Source: an uncultured Corynebacterium sp. (GTDB taxonomy: Bacteria; Actinomycetota; Actinomycetes; Mycobacteriales; Mycobacteriaceae). From it: DNA of 64,000 nt. Location of the stretch: assembly GCF_946222835.1 (NCBI RefSeq), contig NZ_CAMIHD010000001.1, forward strand, positions 62,001-126,000. The letters are read 5' to 3'. A program made the position numbers and the translations under genes. The stretch's first letter is position 1. Each line of letters starts with the position of its first letter. This document shows, one piece after another, positions 35,274 through 44,057 of this stretch. Below the pieces are notes generated by a model. It made no database searches, had not been told where the DNA came from, and saw only the letters and a list, made by a program, of their open reading frames with translations.

Positions 35274-36132
35274 GGACTTAACCGGCTATCGTGTGGCGGC
35301 AGTCCACGCCCACCCGGATGATGAAACCCTTTTTATGGGCGGTACCCTGGCGACCTTAGCCGCACGCGGTGCCGAAGTTACCGTTATTACGCTCACCCTG
35401 GGCGAGGACGGCGAAGTTATCGGTGAGCCTTACCAGGGCCTGGCCGATCATGATCAGCTCGGAGGCTTTCGCGCCCGCGAATTAGCCAACGCGCTCGAGG
35501 CTCTAGGGGTAAAGGGAATCCAGTTGGGCGGTTTCGGTCACTTCCGTGACTCCGGCATGGCGGGCTCACCCTCGCACGACAACCCGCGCGCGCTGGTCAA
35601 CCGCATCGATGAGGCAGCCGATTTCCTTAGCGATGAGTTCGAGGTGATTGAACCGCACGCCATTTTGACCTACGGGCCCGATGGCGGGTACGGCCACCCG
35701 GACCACATTGCGGTGCATAAGGCGGTGATGAAGGCGGCGTCGCCAAGCGTACGTATTTGGTACGGAATTTTTGAACGCGCTGCTAACTACAGCGGCCTGG
35801 AAGCCCTCGATGCCCCAGCTGGGTGGACCAAGCCCAGCCAGGAGTACTTGGACAATTTCACCAACGAGGGCGCTGATGTCACCGTCGCTCTCTCCAGTGC
35901 CGCCCTGGACGCCAAGCGCCGCGCCATGCGCGCCCACGCCTCCCAAATCTGGTTGGCCGATGGCTCTACCACCCGCACCAATCCCGCGGCCGCCGTGGCC
36001 GCGTTGCATGAACCTGAGCGCGTACCCGGCGCCTTTGGCCTGTCCAACCTGCTAGTAATGCCACTGTTGCCTGCCGAATACTTCCAGTTGGGCCAAGGCG
36101 AGCCAGCCGACGACTTGCTTGGTGGCCTCTAA
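35263..36132 (+). CDS. mshB: Mycothiol biosynthesis deacetylase MshB
   Basis: Removes acetyl from GlcNAc-inositol in mycothiol synthesis (a zinc-dependent LmbE-like enzyme), 289 residues. Zinc ligands can be placed: AHPDDE at residues 16-21 and GHPDH at 144-148, with the catalytic Asp being one of the PDD pair. Adjacent GEDGEVIGEPY and GGFGHFRDSGM segments are typical. The overlap with the lpqW-like gene and with the following small membrane-protein gene (stop and start share the sequence at 36132) shows an operon. Mycothiol genes are restricted to actinobacteria, which supports the assignment of the organism. Confidence 0.95.
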   Translation: MKTKDLTGYRVAAVHAHPDDETLFMGGTLATLAARGAEVTVITLTLGEDGEVIGEPYQGLADHDQLGGFRARELANALEALGVKGIQLGGFGHFRDSGMAGSPSHDNPRALVNRIDEAADFLSDEFEVIEPHAILTYGPDGGYGHPDHIAVHKAVMKAASPSVRIWYGIFERAANYSGLEALDAPAGWTKPSQEYLDNFTNEGADVTVALSSAALDAKRRAMRAHASQIWLADGSTTRTNPAAAVAALHEPERVPGAFGLSNLLVMPLLPAEYFQLGQGEPADDLLGGL

Positions 36133-36509
36133 TGCGCACGGATTTTAGCCGCGGCGAGCAGGTAACGGGCCTGGTTTGGTTGGGCATTGGCGCGCTCTTG
36201 TCGGTCTTTCTTGAGGTCATCTACCTCACCGCGCGCATCCCATTGTCTGATGGGGCGAGCGTGGCCTTTCCCATCACCATTGTGATCGCGTGGTGGTTTA
36301 ACTCCGTGCTTACTCGCACTGCCCGGCTATGGAGCCCCGCGCCGATGGTGGGCGCCATCCCGCTCATCGTATGGGGCTTGGGCTTTTTTGGCTTCATGCT
36401 GATGGTGCCAATGACAGGAGACATGCTCTTGGCCAATAATATTCTCAGCCTGCTCCTGCTTTTGGCGGGGATAGGCGGCGGCGTTTGGCCATTTTTTAAG
36501 CAGAAGTGA
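36132..36509 (+). CDS. Small conserved membrane protein
   Basis: A 125-residue protein with four predicted transmembrane helices and short polar loops, starting MRTDFSRGEQVTGLVWLG. The gene overlaps the last base of mshB, and an equivalent small membrane protein follows mshB in mycobacteria (Rv1171 position), so it belongs to the same conserved operon. Function unknown; a role linked to mycothiol or envelope would be only a guess from context. Confidence 0.8.
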   Translation: MRTDFSRGEQVTGLVWLGIGALLSVFLEVIYLTARIPLSDGASVAFPITIVIAWWFNSVLTRTARLWSPAPMVGAIPLIVWGLGFFGFMLMVPMTGDMLLANNILSLLLLLAGIGGGVWPFFKQK

Positions 36510-36562
36510 CATACTATTAATCACCCCAAATCCGAGACATCAGGAAGTTTCAAGGAATCTCC

Positions 36563-36886
36563 ATGACTTATACAATTGCACAGCCTTGCGTTGACGTAAT
36601 GGACCGCGGCTGCGTTGAGGAATGCCCTGTTGATTGCATCTACGAGGGCAAGCGCATGCTCTACATCCACCCGGATGAGTGCGTGGACTGCGGCGCCTGC
36701 GAACCGGCTTGCCCAGTCGAGGCCATCTTCTATGAGGACGACGTTCCCGATGAGTGGCTGGACTATAACGACGCTAATGCAGCCTTCTTCGATGACTTGG
36801 GCTCCCCGGGCGGCGCTGCGGCCCTCGGACCGCAGGACTTTGACGTCCCGATGATCGCCGCGCTTCCGCCACAGAATCAGGAGTAA
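36563..36886 (+). CDS. fdxA: 7Fe ferredoxin (3Fe-4S and 4Fe-4S)
   Basis: A 107-residue low-potential electron carrier. Cysteines at 9, 17, 21, 25, 40, 43, 46 and 50 fit the actinobacterial two-cluster ferredoxin pattern (QPCVDVMDRGC, ECPVDC, CVDCGACEPACPVEA). Of the first group Cys9, Cys17 and Cys50 typically bind the 3Fe-4S cluster. The acidic C-terminal tail is usual for FdxA/FdxC. It is 3 bp upstream of dapC and so co-transcribed with it, the same pairing as mycobacterial fdxC and its aminotransferase neighbour. Confidence 0.95.
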   Translation: MTYTIAQPCVDVMDRGCVEECPVDCIYEGKRMLYIHPDECVDCGACEPACPVEAIFYEDDVPDEWLDYNDANAAFFDDLGSPGGAAALGPQDFDVPMIAALPPQNQE

Positions 36887-36889
36887 GAC

Positions 36890-37978
36890 ATGGCTCGCAC
36901 ACCGCTAGGAAAGACGCTTCCAGACTTCCCCTGGGATTCGCTGGCCGGCGCCAAGAAGAAAGCCCAGGCCCACCCGGGTGGAATCGTCGACCTCTCGGTG
37001 GGCAACCCCGTTGACCCAGTAGCTCCAGGCGTGCAGCTGGCGTTGAGCGCAGCCGCGCAGGCCCCCGGCTACCCACAGACCGCCGGTACTCCAGAGCTGC
37101 GCGAGGCCATCGCCGGCGCGCTGACCCGCCGCTACAACATGCAAGTAGGTCGAGTCCTGCCGGTGGTCGGCACCAAAGAAGCCATCGCCTGGCTGCCTAC
37201 GCTCTTAGGCATGCGCGGCGAGACCGTCGCCTTCCCCTCGGTGGCCTATCCCACCTACGAAGTAGGCGCACTACTTGCCGGGGCCACGCCGCTGCGTGCG
37301 GATGACGATTTCCAAGACGCCTCTTTGGTCTTTTTGAACTCGCCGTCCAATCCCACGGGCCGTGTGCTCGGGGTGGAGGAGCTGCGCCGCATCGTGGCGT
37401 GGGCGCGCGAGTCCGGCGCCATCATCGCCTCCGATGAGTGCTATATGAGTTTGGGGTGGAATGACGATAATCCGCCGGTGTCCATCCTCGATCCGCGCGT
37501 GACCGACGGTGATAATACCGGGCTGATTGCCATGCATTCGCTGTCTAAGACCGCGAATATGGCTTCCTACCGCGCCGGCTTCTTCGCGGGCGATAACGAC
37601 CTCATCGACGAGCTGCTGCAGCTGCGCAAGCACGCCGGCCTCATCGTTCCAGGCCCCATTCAGGCCGCTATGGTCGCCGCGCTTAACGACGACGGCACCG
37701 AGGCCCTGCAACGCAACCGCTACGCTTCCCGTCGCGCGGTGCTCATGCATGCGCTTGTCGACGCCGGCTTTACCATCGACCACTCCGATGCCGGAATGTA
37801 CCTCTGGGCCACCCGCGGCGAGAACTCCCGGGAGACCATCGACTGGCTTGCTGAGCGTGGTATCCTCGCCGCCCCCGGAGACTTCTATGGCCCATCTGGC
37901 GAGAAGCACGTGCGCATTGGTCTCAACGGCACCGATGAGCGCATCGATGCTGCAGTAGACCGCCTCGCCAGTGCCTGA
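36890..37978 (+). CDS. dapC: Succinyldiaminopimelate transaminase DapC
   Basis: A fold-type I PLP aminotransferase of 362 residues for the succinylase branch of lysine and diaminopimelate synthesis (makes N-succinyl-LL-DAP from the keto acid). The motif HSLSKTANMASYRAGF holds the PLP lysine, and NSPSNPTGR the substrate/PLP-binding Asn. Its substrate is produced by DapD and its product used by DapE, both encoded further right. The ATG follows four bases after the fdxA stop. The last eight bases overlap the next gene. Confidence 0.93.
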   Translation: MARTPLGKTLPDFPWDSLAGAKKKAQAHPGGIVDLSVGNPVDPVAPGVQLALSAAAQAPGYPQTAGTPELREAIAGALTRRYNMQVGRVLPVVGTKEAIAWLPTLLGMRGETVAFPSVAYPTYEVGALLAGATPLRADDDFQDASLVFLNSPSNPTGRVLGVEELRRIVAWARESGAIIASDECYMSLGWNDDNPPVSILDPRVTDGDNTGLIAMHSLSKTANMASYRAGFFAGDNDLIDELLQLRKHAGLIVPGPIQAAMVAALNDDGTEALQRNRYASRRAVLMHALVDAGFTIDHSDAGMYLWATRGENSRETIDWLAERGILAAPGDFYGPSGEKHVRIGLNGTDERIDAAVDRLASA

Positions 37979-38810
37979 TTCCGGTAGGCCTCCTGCCCGC
38001 GGGGGCATATCCCCGCGCAAAACGGTCCTGCGCGGTCGCGTGCCCGAGAAAGGGGAGTACTTCGCCGCCCGCGCCGGCGATTCCCCCTATCCGCCTGGGA
38101 CTCTTCTGCCGGCTGGGGCCGCACTGCTGCGTCCCGTACCCGCCTGGTATCACCCTTTCGTGCCTGCCGAGCGCCCCATTCCTTTCGACTACTCAGTCAT
38201 CTACGCCGACCGCGACCTCATCGTGGCCGATAAACCGCACTATCTGCCCACGACCACCAATGGCCGATTACAACGCGAAACTCTACAAACCCGGCTGCGC
38301 GTGGACTTTGGCGAAGACGATATCGTGCCGCTGCACCGCCTAGACCGCCTGACCGCCGGCCTTGTGCTGTGTTCCCGCAATCCCGCCACTCGCGCCGCTT
38401 ACCAGGGTATCTTTGGCAAGGGGAGTGCGGTGAAGAGGTATCGGGGCGTCGTCAAGCGGCCGCTTTATATGGACCGGGAAATCACCCTGCGCATGCATAA
38501 GCCCCATGGCTCGCGCCAGGTGCTCGTTGCGTCCGATGGCACGCCCACTTCTACGTATGTGCGCGCCGCCGGCCGGGAGGTGACCATGTGGCCGCGCACC
38601 GGCCATACCCACCAACTGCGCGTGCTGCTCAATCACCTGGGCCACCCGCTGCTCGGAGACGACACCTATCCCACCCCGCGCGAGCTCGACCTCTATGATT
38701 TCCGCGCCCCGCTCGCTCTACTCCATGAGGCTATCTCTTTTATAGATCCTCTATCACATTCCGAGCGTCAATTTTTCAGTTCGCAGCACTTAAGAACTAC
38801 AATCGAGTAG
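37971..38810 (+). CDS. RluA-family pseudouridine synthase
   Basis: A 279-residue enzyme isomerising uridine in rRNA or tRNA. The catalytic aspartate lies in the motif LHRLDRLTAGLVLC, and the domain continues through RPLYMDREIT and GRTHQLRV-like GHTHQLRVLLNHLGHPLLGD. A 45-residue N-terminal segment rich in Arg, Gly and Pro precedes the catalytic domain and lacks an S4 fold. The target site is not predictable. The GTG start at 37971 overlaps dapC by eight bases, indicating translational coupling. Confidence 0.88.
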   Translation: MPDSGRPPARGGISPRKTVLRGRVPEKGEYFAARAGDSPYPPGTLLPAGAALLRPVPAWYHPFVPAERPIPFDYSVIYADRDLIVADKPHYLPTTTNGRLQRETLQTRLRVDFGEDDIVPLHRLDRLTAGLVLCSRNPATRAAYQGIFGKGSAVKRYRGVVKRPLYMDREITLRMHKPHGSRQVLVASDGTPTSTYVRAAGREVTMWPRTGHTHQLRVLLNHLGHPLLGDDTYPTPRELDLYDFRAPLALLHEAISFIDPLSHSERQFFSSQHLRTTIE

Positions 38811-38840
38811 TTATTGAATCACTGGCTAGAAAGGCGGCCC

Positions 38841-39404
38841 ATGGCAGACCTCAGCGTCGCGCGCTTTGTGTCCAATTTTGGGCAGTTTCTCAAATTCGGC
38901 ATCGTCGGCGGCTCCGGTACCGCGGTTAATCTCATCACCTCGGTCCTGGCGAAGAAGTGGGGCTGGGCATGCTTCGAAGCGATGCCCAATGACCCGCTGG
39001 TCAACCTCTTCGGAACCCAATTTCACCTGCGCTGGTTCATGCTCTATTCCACCATCGCTTTCTTAGTCGCAAATACGTGGAACTACCAGCTCAACCGCAT
39101 GTGGACCTTCAAGTCAGTGTCTAAAGTGTCCTGGATCCGCGGATTCTTCCCCTTCCTGCTCGCCGGTATTGGTGCCTTCGTGGTGTCGATGGCGATTCAG
39201 CATCTGCTGATGAATCCCACCTCTCCGCTCCATTTGCCGGCCGATATTCTGGATGATTCCACCGGCCTGCGCACGATGTATTACTGGGCAAACGCCATTT
39301 CCATCATCGTGGCGATGCCCATCAACTTCGTCATCAACAAGCTGTGGACCTTCCGCTCGAAGCCGAAGGCGCCTCAGGTTGTCCAGGAAACTGAACCTGC
39401 CTAG
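38841..39404 (+). CDS. GtrA family membrane protein
   Basis: A 187-residue protein with four predicted helices, starting KFGIVGGSGTAVNL and ending FVINKLWTFRSK, the classic GtrA terminal motifs. GtrA-like proteins act as flippases or helpers for lipid-linked sugar transfer into cell-wall polysaccharides such as arabinogalactan. The ATG at 38841 has GAAAGG nearby and gives the expected N-terminus; a longer frame from a TTG at 38814 lacks a ribosome site. It ends the conserved region before the second accessory island. Confidence 0.87.
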   Translation: MADLSVARFVSNFGQFLKFGIVGGSGTAVNLITSVLAKKWGWACFEAMPNDPLVNLFGTQFHLRWFMLYSTIAFLVANTWNYQLNRMWTFKSVSKVSWIRGFFPFLLAGIGAFVVSMAIQHLLMNPTSPLHLPADILDDSTGLRTMYYWANAISIIVAMPINFVINKLWTFRSKPKAPQVVQETEPA

Positions 39405-39702
39405 CCAGGTCCCGGGCCGGCCTCATCCGCCTCGCTCTGTCCCGCCCTTGGCCCTATCTCCCTTCGCGCTCACCAGCGCACGGCGATGGGGCTTTTTCTT
39501 GGTGCTGGTGAGCGCGAAGGGGGCGTCGGCAAGCAAAGCGCCCGTCGAGGTCACCGGGATGCCTTCGACGACGGTGAATGGGCCTCTCGGTGAGCGCGAG
39601 GGGGTGGTACCTCCCTACGCGCTCACGGGGGAGGGAAAACGCGAGAACCCGCCGCGCGCGGTGAGCGCGAAGGGCGGGTGGAGGGGAGCGGGGAGCGGGG
39701 GA
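39405..39702. other. Intergenic region filled with palindromic repeats
   Basis: No gene is supported here. It contains at least three copies of the GCGCTCACC/GGTGAGCGC element (39460-39522, 39577-39603 and 39612-39674), some with a T-rich GGGGCTTTTTC core, and ends against the membrane-protein gene. Confidence 0.6.
39460..39674. repeat. Cluster of dispersed palindromic repeats (copies 4-6)
   Basis: Copy 4: CCCTTCGCGCTCACC at 39460 pairs with GGTGAGCGCGAAGGG ending near 39522, with GGGGCTTTTTC between. Copies 5 and 6 are partial or degenerate versions to 39674. They lie at the left edge of the small accessory island. Confidence 0.75.
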
Positions 39703-40185
39703 CTAGTCTTCGAGCTCGGCATCCAGGCGAGCCTGGTCGCGGCGGTGCTGGCGGCGACGAATGAAGGGGGTGAGGATGAGTACGGTGATTACACCGACGG
39801 CGGTGCCGAGGAGGTAAGAGGCGGGGCTGTGGCCGTCGGCAGGCGCGTAGGCGTTATAGGCAATGCCAGCGAACATGGCGATAAGTGGGATGAAATAGAC
39901 GGCCATTGCGGTCCAATTTCGGCCCACTGGTGGGGTGGCGACGCGCTTGCGCATCCAAGCTGTGCCGATGGAATTGCCGAGGATGGACGGTACGAGCGCG
40001 AGGAAGCACAGCATGCTCATTCGGCCGGGGAGAACCCAGGCGAGGATTGCGGCGACGACGAGCTCGAGGAATGGGATGAGAGTGATGCCAATTGCGCAGG
40101 CTTTATAGAGCGTGTCGCGTTCGAATTCATCGCGAGTGGCGCGCTCGATTTCATTGAGGGAGTAGTTGGCAATGGCGTTAATCAT
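39703..40185 (-). CDS. Unknown four-helix membrane protein
   Basis: A 160-residue product from the ATG at 40185 (chosen because GGAG lies nine bases upstream; the longer frame starts with TTG). Four hydrophobic segments are visible, the second including FLALVPSILGNSIG, and the C-terminus is very basic (IRRRQHRRDQARL). It overlaps the stop of the upstream HTH gene by eight bases, so the two are translated together, an arrangement like the widespread XRE-regulator/small-membrane-protein pairs. Function unknown. Confidence 0.7.
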   Translation of the reverse strand: MINAIANYSLNEIERATRDEFERDTLYKACAIGITLIPFLELVVAAILAWVLPGRMSMLCFLALVPSILGNSIGTAWMRKRVATPPVGRNWTAMAVYFIPLIAMFAGIAYNAYAPADGHSPASYLLGTAVGVITVLILTPFIRRRQHRRDQARLDAELED

Positions 40186-40387
40186 GTTGTTCGGCTCCAA
40201 AGATTTCTTCGACGGATTTACCTAGTTCGTGGCAAATGTCCAGTGCGAGGTGCACCGAAGGGGAGTAATTGCCCCGTTCGATATTGGCGATGGTCTGGCG
40301 GGAGACGCCGGCTTTTTCAGCGAGTTCGGCTTGTGATAATTCGAGCCAGCGGCGCCATTTGCGGACCATGTTGGGGTGGTCGGCCAT
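40178..40387 (-). CDS. XRE-family helix-turn-helix regulator
   Basis: A 69-residue single-domain DNA-binding protein: WRRWLELSQAELAEKAGVS-RQTIANIERGNYSPS carries the HTH, followed by VHLALDICHELGKSVEEIF. This is the short Xre type that usually lacks a ligand-binding domain. It is translated just before the membrane protein, which it may regulate with itself; no target operator can be named. Confidence 0.85.
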   Translation of the reverse strand: MADHPNMVRKWRRWLELSQAELAEKAGVSRQTIANIERGNYSPSVHLALDICHELGKSVEEIFGAEQHD

Positions 40388-40444
40388 CTGGACTCCTTTA
40401 CTATGTGTCTTGCTTGCATATCCGAATGTAAAGGATAATTGTCA

Positions 40445-41302
40445 TTAAAGCAAATGTTTCACACATAGATGCCATTTCCAGTAAGGCTGAGTTGCTGAGG
40501 TCGGAAGCTCAGGGTTGCGGCCTTTTAGCACCTCAAGAGTGGCTTTGATAAGTAGGATGGCTTCGCTGAGGTGGTAGTTGATGTCGTCGGCAGTAAAGCG
40601 CAAAACCGTATATCCGTGGGCGACGGCCGAGTTTTGTTTGGACCGGTCAGCTTGAAAGGCCTCGCTGTGCTTGTGGTATTCCCAGCCATCGACCTCCACA
40701 AGGAGCCTTCCAATCCTGAGATCAAAGCGGTACCCCGCAATGAGAGCCTTGTGTTCTGGGAAAATTCCTTCAGTGCGCAGCTTTCTGCTTAAAGTGCGCT
40801 CTGGTGGGCTATCCGCTCCAATCGCGGCGTGCCGGATCGTCTCTTTTAGACTCCTTGGGACGCGCCGCATTCGCCGACGGTCCGTTTCTAGACGGCCGGG
40901 GCCGTGTTTTCCTCGGTAGTGTTCTTCCAGAAGAGGCCTGCACGCACGCGAAATCCTTCGCGCGGCCCACAACGGTTGCATCACCGGAAGGCCGTTGACA
41001 TTGTGCGTGGCTTGAAGTCGCGAGTGTGAAACGCGAAAGCTCTTACCCTTCAAAGTGCGCGGTCCCTCCGCTTCCAGAGGAAATGTCAGCTGCCGGGCGA
41101 GGTAAATCTCTTGCGCCGTCTTTCCCGTGAAATGGATGCGGCTGAGCCCATGCGCCAGCGCCCGCGCCACCGCCCAGGGCGTCCATTCATCGGTATAAAT
41201 CCCCCTGTGCACGCGATACAGCTTCCCCTCGCGCACTTTGCGACGAATCGCATCCTTGCTCAAACCTTGCCCGCGTAGTTCCGCGGTAGTCCATTCCCCC
41301 AT
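40445..41302 (-). CDS. AbiEi/DUF559-type protein (wHTH plus endonuclease-like domain)
   Basis: A 285-residue protein from the ATG at 41302 (the longer upstream frame is low complexity and lies over repeat-like DNA). The N-terminus (MGEWTTAELRGQGLSKDAIRRK and VHRGIYTDEW) resembles the wHTH of AbiEi-type antitoxins. The C-terminus carries a DUF559/Vsr-like PD-(D/E)XK pattern, LLVEVDGWEYHKHSEAFQ-ADRSKQNSA, with a plausible D/E-x-K-type core. Such two-domain proteins are common in actinobacteria but are not known to act as a toxin-antitoxin pair here; no partner gene of AbiEii type is next to it. Confidence 0.7.
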   Translation of the reverse strand: MGEWTTAELRGQGLSKDAIRRKVREGKLYRVHRGIYTDEWTPWAVARALAHGLSRIHFTGKTAQEIYLARQLTFPLEAEGPRTLKGKSFRVSHSRLQATHNVNGLPVMQPLWAARRISRACRPLLEEHYRGKHGPGRLETDRRRMRRVPRSLKETIRHAAIGADSPPERTLSRKLRTEGIFPEHKALIAGYRFDLRIGRLLVEVDGWEYHKHSEAFQADRSKQNSAVAHGYTVLRFTADDINYHLSEAILLIKATLEVLKGRNPELPTSATQPYWKWHLCVKHLL

Positions 41303-41420
41303 GGGGCTTAACCTAAGCGGTCGTGTTGAGCTGTAGCTATGCGCGTCGCGGCATCCTGTGGATAACCCGGGGTTCGGGGGCGATTTTCCGCTGCGTGGTC
41401 CGGATAGCTGTGGATAACTG

Positions 41421-41570
41421 CCCTTCGCGCTCACCGGCGGCCCTGGGCGGCCCTGATTTGTGCTCCCCGTGAGCGCGGCGGGAGGGGCGTGGGCAGAGTT
41501 CGGCCTAGGCGCTCACCAGGTGACGAAAAAGAGAAACCCCGCCTCGTGCCGGTGAGCGCGAAGGGCGGGG
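41421..41570. repeat. Cluster of dispersed palindromic repeats (copies 7-8)
   Basis: CCCTTCGCGCTCACCGG at 41421 with a GTGAGCGCGGCGGG right arm near 41485, and GCGCTCACC at 41510 with GGTGAGCGCGAAGGGCGGGG near 41551-41570. They lie at the right edge of the second accessory island, next to the first amino-acid permease. Confidence 0.75.
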
Positions 41571-41637
41571 AGGGGCGAAGGGCGGGTCGGAGAGTGGCCG
41601 AGGGGAGTGGCCAAGGGGAGTCCCCTGGGATAAGGGG

Positions 41638-43023
41638 CTAGGTGAGGGGCAGCGTCGAGGTCGGGTTGATGCCGCGAACCTTGGAATTGATAACGCCGGC
41701 GATGGCGAGCACCACGAACATGGCGGCGGCGGAGAGGAGTTGGGTGCGGGCGGTGGCGTCGGTAAGCATGAGCACCGCGATGGCCGCAAAGAGAGCGAGG
41801 GCGAACCAGGTGAGGTAAGGATAGGCCCACATGCGGATGGGTAGGGGATGAAGAGCCTCGAGCTGACGGCGCAGGCGCAGCTGGCTTACGGCGATAAATA
41901 CCCACACGATGAGCAGGGAGGCGCCGGCGGCGTTAAGCATGAACGTAAGGAGCCAGCCGGTATCGGCGTAGTTGAGCACTACCATCACGGCCGAGAGGAG
42001 GACCGAGAGGGCGATAGCGGTGGTGGGCACGCCGTCTTTATTGGTGGTGGTGAAGATGCGCGGGGCCTCGCCGCGGGAGGCCAGCGAGTGCATCATGCGA
42101 GAAGAGGCGTAGATCTGCGAATTGAAAGCGGAAAGTAACGCAAGGACTATGACAACCTCCATGATGCCGGCTGCGCCCGGGATGCCGGCGCGCTCGAGGA
42201 CCATGGTAAAGGGGGATTCCGCGGCCGTGGAGGCATCGCCCAAGATGGAATAAGGCAGAAGGAACGTGATGACGAGAACGGAGCCCAGGTAGAACACGGA
42301 GATGCGCAAAATGGTGGAGCGCACGGCGTTGACCAGGGATTTTTCTGGGTCCTCGGATTCTGCTGAGGCGATGGCGACGACCTCGATGCCGCCGAAGGCG
42401 AAGGCTACGGCCAACAGGCCGGCCGCGACACCGCCGAGGCCATTGGGCATGAAGCCGTCTTCGAGGAAGACGGAGGTGCCGATGAAGGAATGACCAGGCA
42501 GTAGGCCCAAAACGAGCAGCGCGCCGATGATGAGGAAGGCCACGATGACGACGACCTTGATAAGCGCGAACCAATACTCGAATTCGCCAAAGCTGCGCAC
42601 GCGCAGCAGGTTGATGATGCCGAAGAGGACCACGCAGATGGCGGCGGGAATCCACGGCGAGACGTCGAACCAAGAGCCGATGAAGCCGGCCGCGCCGGTG
42701 ATTTCGGCGCCGAGGACGGCCACGGTGGCCAGCCAATAAATCCAGCCCTGGGTAAAGCCCGCCCAGCGGCCGATGCCGTGTTCGGCGTATTCGGAAAAGG
42801 AGCCGGAGGCGGGGATAACGGTGCCCATCTCGCCCAGCATCTGCATGACCAAAATGGCCAAGAAGCCGGCGATGACGTACGCGAGGAGCACGGCGGGGCC
42901 GGCGGCGGAAATACCGACGCCGGTGCCCAAGAAGAGTCCGGCGCCGATGGTGGAGCCTAGCCCCATCATCGTCAGGTGGCGGACCTTCAGGCCAGAACCG
43001 AGGGTGGAGGAGTTATCAGTCAC
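41638..43023 (-). CDS. APC family amino-acid permease (paralogue A)
   Basis: A 461-residue, twelve-helix amino-acid transporter. The N-terminus RHLTMMGLGSTIGAGLFLGTG and the internal AFAFGGIEVVAIASAESEDP and ALLSAFNSQIYASSRMMHSLA are signatures of the GABA/basic/aromatic amino-acid APC subfamily. It is strongly similar to the permease at 44058-45416, sharing those motifs almost letter for letter. The start at 43023 (GTG or ATG region) lies 45 bp after the dapD stop, so it is probably in the same operon, transcribed after dapD. Substrate not readable. Confidence 0.88.
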   Translation of the reverse strand: MTDNSSTLGSGLKVRHLTMMGLGSTIGAGLFLGTGVGISAAGPAVLLAYVIAGFLAILVMQMLGEMGTVIPASGSFSEYAEHGIGRWAGFTQGWIYWLATVAVLGAEITGAAGFIGSWFDVSPWIPAAICVVLFGIINLLRVRSFGEFEYWFALIKVVVIVAFLIIGALLVLGLLPGHSFIGTSVFLEDGFMPNGLGGVAAGLLAVAFAFGGIEVVAIASAESEDPEKSLVNAVRSTILRISVFYLGSVLVITFLLPYSILGDASTAAESPFTMVLERAGIPGAAGIMEVVIVLALLSAFNSQIYASSRMMHSLASRGEAPRIFTTTNKDGVPTTAIALSVLLSAVMVVLNYADTGWLLTFMLNAAGASLLIVWVFIAVSQLRLRRQLEALHPLPIRMWAYPYLTWFALALFAAIAVLMLTDATARTQLLSAAAMFVVLAIAGVINSKVRGINPTSTLPLT

Positions 43024-43068
43024 TCCTCCATCATATTTTCCCCGATTGGGCTATAGGAATCGGGGGTG

Positions 43069-44040
43069 TTAATTCTTGTGTAGCTCGTCGTTGAGCGCGA
43101 CGGCCTCAGCCTTCCACTCCACGGCCTCGACCGCGCCGGAGACGGAGTTGCGGCGAAGCAGCATGCCGGAGGCACCGGAGAGCTGGGAGCCCTTGACGTT
43201 TTCGCCATTGTCGACGCCCAGTGCTTCCGCAACCTTGCCAAAGACGGCCACCTTGGTGCCGGCGGTGACGTAGAGGCCGGCTTCGACTACGGCGTCGTCG
43301 CCAAGCGAAATGCCGATACCGGAGTTGGCGCCGAGCAGGCAGCGCTCGCCGATGGAGATGACCTCCTTGCCGCCGCCGGACAGGGTACCCATGATGGATG
43401 CGCCGCCGCCGATATCGGAGCCATCGCCCACGACGACGCCTGCGGAGATGCGGCCTTCCACCATCGAGGCGCCAAGGGTGCCAGCATTAAAGTTGACGAA
43501 GCCTTCATGCATGACGGTGGTGCCCTCAGCCAGGTGAGCGCCTAGGCGCACGCGATCCGCGTCACCGATGCGGACGCCGGACGGTACAACGTAGTCCACC
43601 ATGCGCGGGAACTTGTCTACCGAGTAGACAACGACCGGACCGCGGGAGGCGAGGCGGCCGCGCACCATCTGGAAATCGGAGACGGCGCACGGGCCGTAGT
43701 TGGTCCACACCACGTTATTGAGGTGGCCGAAGATACCATCCATATTCAGGCCGTGTGGCTTGACGGCGCGGTGGGAGAGGAGGTGCAGGCGCAGGTAAGC
43801 ATCGTAGGTATCGACGGGGGCGTCATCCAGATCCTTAATGGTGGTCTCGACGGCGACGCGGGCCACGCCGCGCTCCTCGTCTGGGCCCGCCAGCGCGGAG
43901 AACTGCTGGGGGACCTCCTCCAAGCGCTTGGTCGCGGTGGTCTCTACGTTCTTATCGGTGTATACGGCCGGGAACCATACGTCCAAGACGGTGCCGTCAT
44001 GGGTAATGGTTGCCAGGCCACGTGCGGATGCAGAAGTCAT
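43069..44040 (-). CDS. dapD: Tetrahydrodipicolinate N-succinyltransferase
   Basis: A 323-residue enzyme that succinylates tetrahydrodipicolinate with succinyl-CoA, third in the succinylase branch of lysine/DAP synthesis. The C-terminal half is a left-handed beta-helix of hexapeptide repeats (VRIGDADRVRLGAHLAEGT, GSDIGGGASIMG, LGANSGIGISLGDDAVVEAG). The N-terminal third belongs to the actinobacterial-type DapD, longer than the E. coli form. It is flanked by two paralogous amino-acid permeases, with 17-18 bp to the upstream permease stop, and is read toward 41638. dapE lies divergent just beyond. Confidence 0.95.
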   Translation of the reverse strand: MTSASARGLATITHDGTVLDVWFPAVYTDKNVETTATKRLEEVPQQFSALAGPDEERGVARVAVETTIKDLDDAPVDTYDAYLRLHLLSHRAVKPHGLNMDGIFGHLNNVVWTNYGPCAVSDFQMVRGRLASRGPVVVYSVDKFPRMVDYVVPSGVRIGDADRVRLGAHLAEGTTVMHEGFVNFNAGTLGASMVEGRISAGVVVGDGSDIGGGASIMGTLSGGGKEVISIGERCLLGANSGIGISLGDDAVVEAGLYVTAGTKVAVFGKVAEALGVDNGENVKGSQLSGASGMLLRRNSVSGAVEAVEWKAEAVALNDELHKN

Positions 44041-44057
44041 GCCCGCTAGCTTAGCAA

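Noticed and set aside
39253..40431. Plus-strand frame of 392 codons running from gtrA across repeats and through the membrane-protein/HTH genes
   Set aside because: It begins inside gtrA in another frame, passes through palindromic repeats, and is antisense to two better-supported genes.
40445..41302. Type IV toxin-antitoxin (AbiE) system
   Set aside because: The protein has an AbiEi-like N-terminus, but no AbiEii nucleotidyltransferase gene is adjacent, and the C-terminus is DUF559-like; a complete system is not supported.
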